From the NCBI GenBank assembly GCA_036245805.1, contig BTRK01000005.1, forward strand, positions 35,073,469 to 35,137,468: 64,000 nucleotides of DNA, in the 5' to 3' direction. The stretch is from Pristionchus mayeri. Lineage: Eukaryota; Nematoda; Chromadorea; Rhabditida; Neodiplogasteridae. Positions 59,244 through 64,000 of this stretch are shown here, one piece after another; the first letter of the stretch is position 1; each line of letters begins with the position of its first letter. A program made the translations under genes and the position numbers. Under the pieces are notes generated by a model. It searched no databases. It saw only the letters and a program-made list of their open reading frames with translations, and was not told the origin of the DNA.

Positions 59244-60625
59244 TTTAAGTTGTAGTACGTATATATGCCTCACTTCTCGACAAAAATTAGAGAAATCGGG
59301 ATATACACAAAAAATAGGGCCCTCTGCCGTGAAGCGACTTGAAAATGAGTTTTGGACAAGGGTACTTCCGTATCTTCAATTACGCTCATTTGTACTCATA
59401 ATCGTTCAAAAACACTTACAGCAACATTCTATGTTGTTTCCCCCCATATTGTAACACATTCATTGGCCATAAATGGTCACAAGGCCGAAAATTTGGAAAT
59501 CGGTATTTTGACATATTTCAACTTGCAGCATGGGCCCAAATGCACTAAATGGGTTGAGAATAATGTAATTACATTTCTGTAAACAGCTCAGACAAGAAGG
59601 GCACCTGAAAACACAAGTTTTCGTTAGATGAATCCAAGGAAAGGCGCAAAACTGTACATAAGGTCAAAATAGGCATAGAGACCCAGATCATGGCTAGAAA
59701 TGTAGAGCACGATGAGCTAAACATTTCATCTGTTGAAAGTGAGTATCTATCTATTGGTTGAAGCTTGCTACAGAGCATAGAAGTTGGCATGAAGTGGGCT
59801 ACATTCCCCCAAGAGCGCGTGCTCTAACCGTCTGGCGCTCTCGCCGCCTGACCTCTCTCTCCCTCCCATCCCTTTACCGCTCTCTCGCGAGCATCTCCCG
59901 TCGTTTTCGGCAATCTTCTAGGCTCTGTAGAAAGCTTCAACGAAAAGATAGAGACTCACTCTCAACAGATGAAATGTTTAGCTCATCGTGCTCTACAGTT
60001 CTAGCCATGATCTGGGTCTCTATGCCTATTTTAACCTTATGTACAGTTTTGCGCCTTTCCTTGGATTCATCTAACGAAAACTTGTGTTTTCAGGTGCCCT
60101 TCTTGTCTGAGCTGTTTACAGAAATGTAATTACATTATTCTCAACCCATTTAGTGCATTTGGGCCCATGCTGCAAGTTGAAATATGTCAAAATACCGATT
60201 TTCAAATTTTCTGCCTTGTGACCATTTATGGCCAATGAATGTGTTACAATATGGGGGGAAACAACATAGAATGTTGCTGTAAGTGTTTTTGAACGATTTT
60301 GAGTACAAATGAGCGTAATTGAAGATACGGAAGTACCCTTGTCCAAAACTCATTTTCAAGTCGCTTCACGGCAGAGGGCCCTATTTTTTTGTTTATACCC
60401 CGATTTCTCTAATTTTTGTCGAGAAGTGAGGCATATATACGTACTACAACTTAAGCATGAAAACTCAGAATTTTTTTCCGATTTCCAAAGTTGCGCAATT
60501 TTTGGTTAACTCGACCTTCTATCTTAATTTTGGCCTTCTATCTTAATTTTGAAAGGAGTTATGATCATTTAAGTGAGCGCGATTTGACTTTCGAAAAGCG
60601 ATAGTACCATGTTTGGCACCGCCCC
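59244..60625. mobile_element. Foldback element copy 3 (FB family), left end truncated
   Basis: AAGTTGTAGTACGTATATAT near 59255 is matched inverted near 60445; arms extend to the shared core (ATGTAGAGCACGATGAGCTA, AACATTTCATCTGTTGAAAG). The right side continues outwards with TTAAGTGAGCGCGATTTGAC, as in copy 1. The left counterpart is missing, so the element has lost its left end or been recombined. Confidence 0.88.
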
Positions 60626-60639
60626 GACTGGGCCGACCG

Positions 60640-61259
60640 ACCCGACAGACCCCGACCGCTCTATGCGTAATTTACTGAAGTAGTTTGAGTGTGCTGGAAA
60701 GTCATAGCGTTCTGGTCCATTCTTCTATCTTTTCCATTTTTTTCGTTCTTCCATCTGGTCCGCAATATCGTCATTCAGCATGCTCTCTCACAGAGTATCA
60801 CCATGAAATACTTCACCCCATTGAATAAGTGCACTATAATGCTCACACCAAAGTAATCGAGCTGCTTGTAGAAAAATATGGATTGTCATACCTGTATCGT
60901 AATTCACTGGAAGCTTGGCTGTATGGTAAACGTAGCTCACATGACATTTTCGTACCAATCCAATCAGTTTATTCTGCGCACTTTCCTGTCCTATAATGAC
61001 CCTTTGCAAGGTATGGTGAAAGCAAAATCCCCAACGAGAAAATATGGGAATTTGTATACAAGTTTTCATGCAAGCAATTGTAATCGTACGTAGTCGTGTA
61101 ATTATCATTCAATTTGTATGCATCCATTGGAACCATTTAATACCTTCGTAAAAACGGGAAACGATACATTACAAAAAAAAATGAACAACAACACTCATCA
61201 ATATACAGAAAATACGAATTTGAGGAATTCGTAGCCCTAGGACAAATCAGAAATTCTTA
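60640..61259. other. Region without recognised gene
   Basis: Short frames only (the best at 60788-61108, minus, without a family motif). Confidence 0.45.
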
Positions 61260-62915
61260 TTAGTTGGTGCACTCCAGAGCTGTCATCGGCACTCCATTCG
61301 CCACCCACGCGCCGCCGGCTGCATTGCAAGTTACTGTGATTCTCGCCCTGAAATAGTAGGTATATTATTATATTTGGAAATGGAAACACTGATCACAAAA
61401 CGATACATATCTATGCATAATTGCAAAAGTTTCTGGTCAAGCAAAGGCATTGGAAAGGGGGGTATGACATTTGAGCAACGACATTTGCGCAACGGGGTAA
61501 AATACGACAAATGAGCAACAAATTTTGCACATTCGACATTTGCGCAACGGGCCACAACTCCCTTCAGGATCATCGTAGAGTGCCCAGATTGGGTACGTTG
61601 GGTAGCTATGGGTTCACTCTACCGTAGCCCACACTGGTCTTTGGTCTTTCTCCTCGAGGGCGACATTTGCGCAACGGGCCATAACTCCCTTCAGGATCAT
61701 CGTAGAGTACCCAGATTAGGTACGTTGGGTAGCTGTGGGTTCACTCTACCGTAACCCACACTGGTCTTTGGTCTTTCTCCTCGCGGGCGACATTTGCGCA
61801 ACGGGCCATAACTCCCTTCAGGACCATCGTAGAGTGCCCAGATTGGGCACGTTGGGTAGCTATGGGTGCACTCTACCCTAACTCTACCGAGGAGAAAGAC
61901 CTTACTTTTGGGTATATTCCACACCACGTTAATTTTGGGTATATTCTCACACCACCTTAATTTTGGGTATATTCTCTCACCACCTTAATTTTGGGTATAT
62001 TCTCTCACCACCTTAATTTTGGGTATATTCTCCCACCACCCATTTTTCATCTTAATTTTTCATCGTGAACAACAAAGATAACAAGAAATCCATTATATCG
62101 GGTGAAGAATCGAACACTTCGTAGAGGATCGCCTACGCCTTCCATATGATAAATTCCGTTGCGCAAATGTCGCCCCCGAGGAGAAAGACCAAAGACCAGT
62201 GTGGGTTACGGTAGAGTGAACTCATAGCTACCCAACGTACCCAATCTGGGCACTCTACGATGATCCTGAAGGGAGTTATGGCCCGTTGAGCAAATGTCGC
62301 CCCCGAGGAGAAAGACCAAAGACCAGTGTGGGTTACGGTAGAGTGAACCCATAGCTACCCAACGTACCCAATCTGGGCACTCTACGATGATCCTGAACGG
62401 AGTTATGGCCCGTTGCGCAAATGTCGCCCCCGAGGAGAAAGACCAAAGACCAGTGTGGGTTACGGTAGAGTGAACCCATAGCTACCCAACGTACCCAATC
62501 TGGGCACTCTACGATGATCCTGAACGGAGTTATGGCCCGTTGCGCAAATGTCGCCCCCGAGGAGAAAGACCAAAGACCAGTGTGGGTTACGGTAGAGTGA
62601 ACCCATAGCTACCCAACGTACCCAATCTGGGCACTCTACGATGATCCTGAACGGAGTTATGGCCCATTGCGCAAATGTCGCTTGCGCACCTAATTTTGTC
62701 GTTGCGCAAATGTCGTTGCTCAAATGTCATACCCCCTTGGAAAGATATTGGAAAGAAGAAGCTCAGGCACGTGTTTTCATTCTGAGCCTTTTGACTCTGA
62801 GAATCGGTGGATCTGAGATCCACTGAATCTAAATGTGCAGAATTGCTGACAATCCGTCGGCCGCTCCGTCATCAGCGTCTAGAATGGGAGCCGCGCCACC
62901 AGCACCAGCGTTGAC
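61260..62915 (-). CDS. C6/DUF281-like secreted protein, last two exons
   Basis: Exon 62851-62915 (behind AATTGCAG) reads NAGAGGAAPILDADDGAADG, and after a phase-matched junction exon 61260-61347 reads LARITVTCNAAGGAWVANG, then VPMTALECTN and the stop. The combination, an acidic DDGAA turn then TCNxxGxWVxxG and a final Cys, is typical of the end of nematode C6 (DUF281) secreted domains. The intron between them is 1503 bp because it holds a foldback transposon. Upstream exons with the first cysteines should lie beyond 62,940 but I could not fix them. Confidence 0.6.
61458..62736. mobile_element. 1.28-kb foldback transposon with tandem-repeat arms
   Basis: Begins GGGGGTATGACATTTGAGCA and ends with the inverse; flanked by identical 8-bp TTGGAAAG copies (61450-61457 and 62737-62744). 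The left arm has three copies of a roughly 119-bp unit (CGACATTTGCGCAACGG ... GGTCTTTCTCCTCG). The right arm has about four and a half copies in the opposite orientation. The centre has five copies of a unit containing TTAATTTTGGGTATATTCTC (61905-62040). No protein. The architecture resembles Drosophila FB elements. Confidence 0.92.
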
Positions 62916-63465
62916 CTGCAATTACGTTGCTTCTCTACGTTACTGCCCAACTAGCACAGCGAATTCTACTCTTGGAAATGTATATGAGGGACTTTTTCAG
63001 TCAGTGAACATATGCTTGGCAAAGTGCGAAAAATCGAAATCGTCCTAAATGTGCCCACATGTAGTACTCGACGAACAAAGCTCGGGTGCCACATCCGGAG
63101 TGTTCTAGGTCGCTCTCTGCGAAATGGGACACACCTGTGTCAAAAACTTGAAATTTCGAATTTTGTCATTTCGAAACCGATTTGAATCACTGATGTCTCA
63201 AAAATCAATAATATTCCATTGATTATATGTTACAAATTCTAGAATGATTGGGCATCAACTCGTGAAGAAACAGCGAAAATATTTTTTTGAAAATTGTTAA
63301 ATAATTCAGATGGGTGGGTAGATAGGTTTTTTATTGCATTATTATCTAGAGCGGCACACTTACTATTCACATAAAAAATAAAAAGAAATTAAAAATACAG
63401 TTTGTGAAAAACCGTCAAAAATGTTTAAAAAGTCAGTTCTCGATCATCCCGGAACTACCGTACTC

Positions 63466-63520
63466 TAGTGACGAGAGAGTGTGCAGAATGAAGAGGCGAT
63501 TACACGAATAGCAGGATTAC
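63466..63520. repeat. Member of the dispersed GAGAGAG hairpin repeat
   Basis: TACTCTAGTGACGAGAGAGT followed by GTGCAGAATGAAGAGGCGAT. Same pattern as copies near 10363, 17367, 21219, 24150 and 34480 (CACACTCTCTC-loop-GAGAGAGTG then AAAATGAAGAGATGATTA-like). Confidence 0.6.
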
Positions 63521-63649
63521 TGTATTTCTACGGTAGACAATGTTGGATCTTCCTAAGGTTACATCAATAACATCATTCAGACTGTGTCAGCTATCATTTC
63601 TCGGCTACTATAGTCTGAACTACTGTAATACTGATATTGTAGCACGTGT

Positions 63650-63925
63650 ATCACGAGTCAGTGGAGGTGCCCCGGGAACAATTTGCAAAAAGTTTTCATG
63701 ATTTTGTCATTACATATGGTAAGTGAATATACTTGGGAAAATATTTTGATTGGTATAGGCCATTGGTCCCAGAGCCGGCTTTAAGGAAGTTTCCGGTTTT
63801 GCAACTGGCTCTACTGTATCTAAGCTTCCAGATGAGCTACAGCGATTTTATTGGGCTCAAAATGATCGACGAATTGTTCTGAACAACTTTCATGCTAAGA
63901 CCAAAGGTCAAAGATCAAAGATCTA
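63650..63925 (+). CDS. Possible exons of an unassigned gene running off the window
   Basis: A stretch ends at a good GTAAGTG donor (63719-63725). Behind a TTGGTATAG acceptor comes an open exon reading AIGPRAGFKEVSGFATGSTV, then LPDELQRFYWAQNDRRIVLN, ending near 63,925 at a GT. No family recognised; phase of the join is uncertain. Confidence 0.3.
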
Positions 63926-64000
63926 AAAGATATGTTAGAAAAACCGTTTTTGGAGCTAAAAAATAATTCTTGCTGCTCTTGCGAGATATGTTCCCCTGGA

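Noticed and set aside
60788..61108. 106-codon minus-strand frame
   Set aside because: No splice context, signal peptide or family motif, and an overlapping plus frame of similar length; left unannotated.
62833..63048. 71-codon plus-strand frame with Ala/Pro-rich start
   Set aside because: It overlaps the minus-strand C6-like exon 62851-62915, whose splice phase and motifs are convincing; the plus frame is its shadow.

Overview
The window looks like an accessory, transposon-rich piece of a nematode chromosome (rhabditid or diplogastrid type). The evidence is short introns of about 45-100 bp with TTTCAG acceptors, serpentine chemoreceptor genes including an SRE-like one, small secreted cysteine-rich proteins, a Spinster-type transporter, and many MITEs. 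Most genes are split into small exons. I assembled gene models by eye from splice sites, reading phase and family motifs, so exon edges are approximate. The species cannot be named from the sequence.

Layout. 0-3 kb: Spinster-like MFS transporter (+), then the 3' end of a p24/TMED gene (-) whose 5' part runs into satellite. 3.2-6.8 kb: a 2.2-kb CT satellite with an internal 769-bp duplication, then about 34 copies of a 39-bp repeat, each a perfect heat-shock element. 7.3-11.1 kb: type-B carboxylesterase (-), carrying a mariner-like element in one intron and an hAT-like MITE inside a coding exon. 12-17 kb: a small (+) gene and an array of tRNA-Asn(GTT) genes on the minus strand, including a 969-bp tandem duplication and one tRNA split by a TTAA-target MITE in its anticodon loop. 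18.1-20.2 kb: four-helix membrane protein gene (+), then another tRNA-Asn. 21-33 kb: a small secreted cysteine protein gene with two fragmentary relatives, an SRE-like chemoreceptor (-), and a 2-kb foldback element. 33.4-37.1 kb: a possible F-box-type gene (+) with a truncated paralogue. 38.5-42.1 kb: mucin-like cysteine-rich membrane protein gene (+).

From about 38,991 to 57,592 lies an 18.6-kb near-perfect palindrome. Its axis is at about 48,277, inside a foldback element of the same family as those at 30.5-32.6 kb and 59.2-60.6 kb. The arms carry the mucin gene (right copy cut off mid-exon), a 7TM chemoreceptor, and two mariner-like MITEs, all duplicated in mirror image. The right edge of the palindrome touches another inverted repeat (57.6-59.0 kb). 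The end of the window (61.3-62.9 kb) holds the last exons of a C6/DUF281-like secreted protein. Their separating intron contains a 1.28-kb foldback transposon with tandem-repeat arms and an 8-bp target duplication.

The main story is structural rather than metabolic. Several distinct inverted-repeat transposon families have landed in exons, introns and tRNA genes, and one foldback sits at the axis of a recent giant inverted duplication, or of an assembly artefact that must be excluded.
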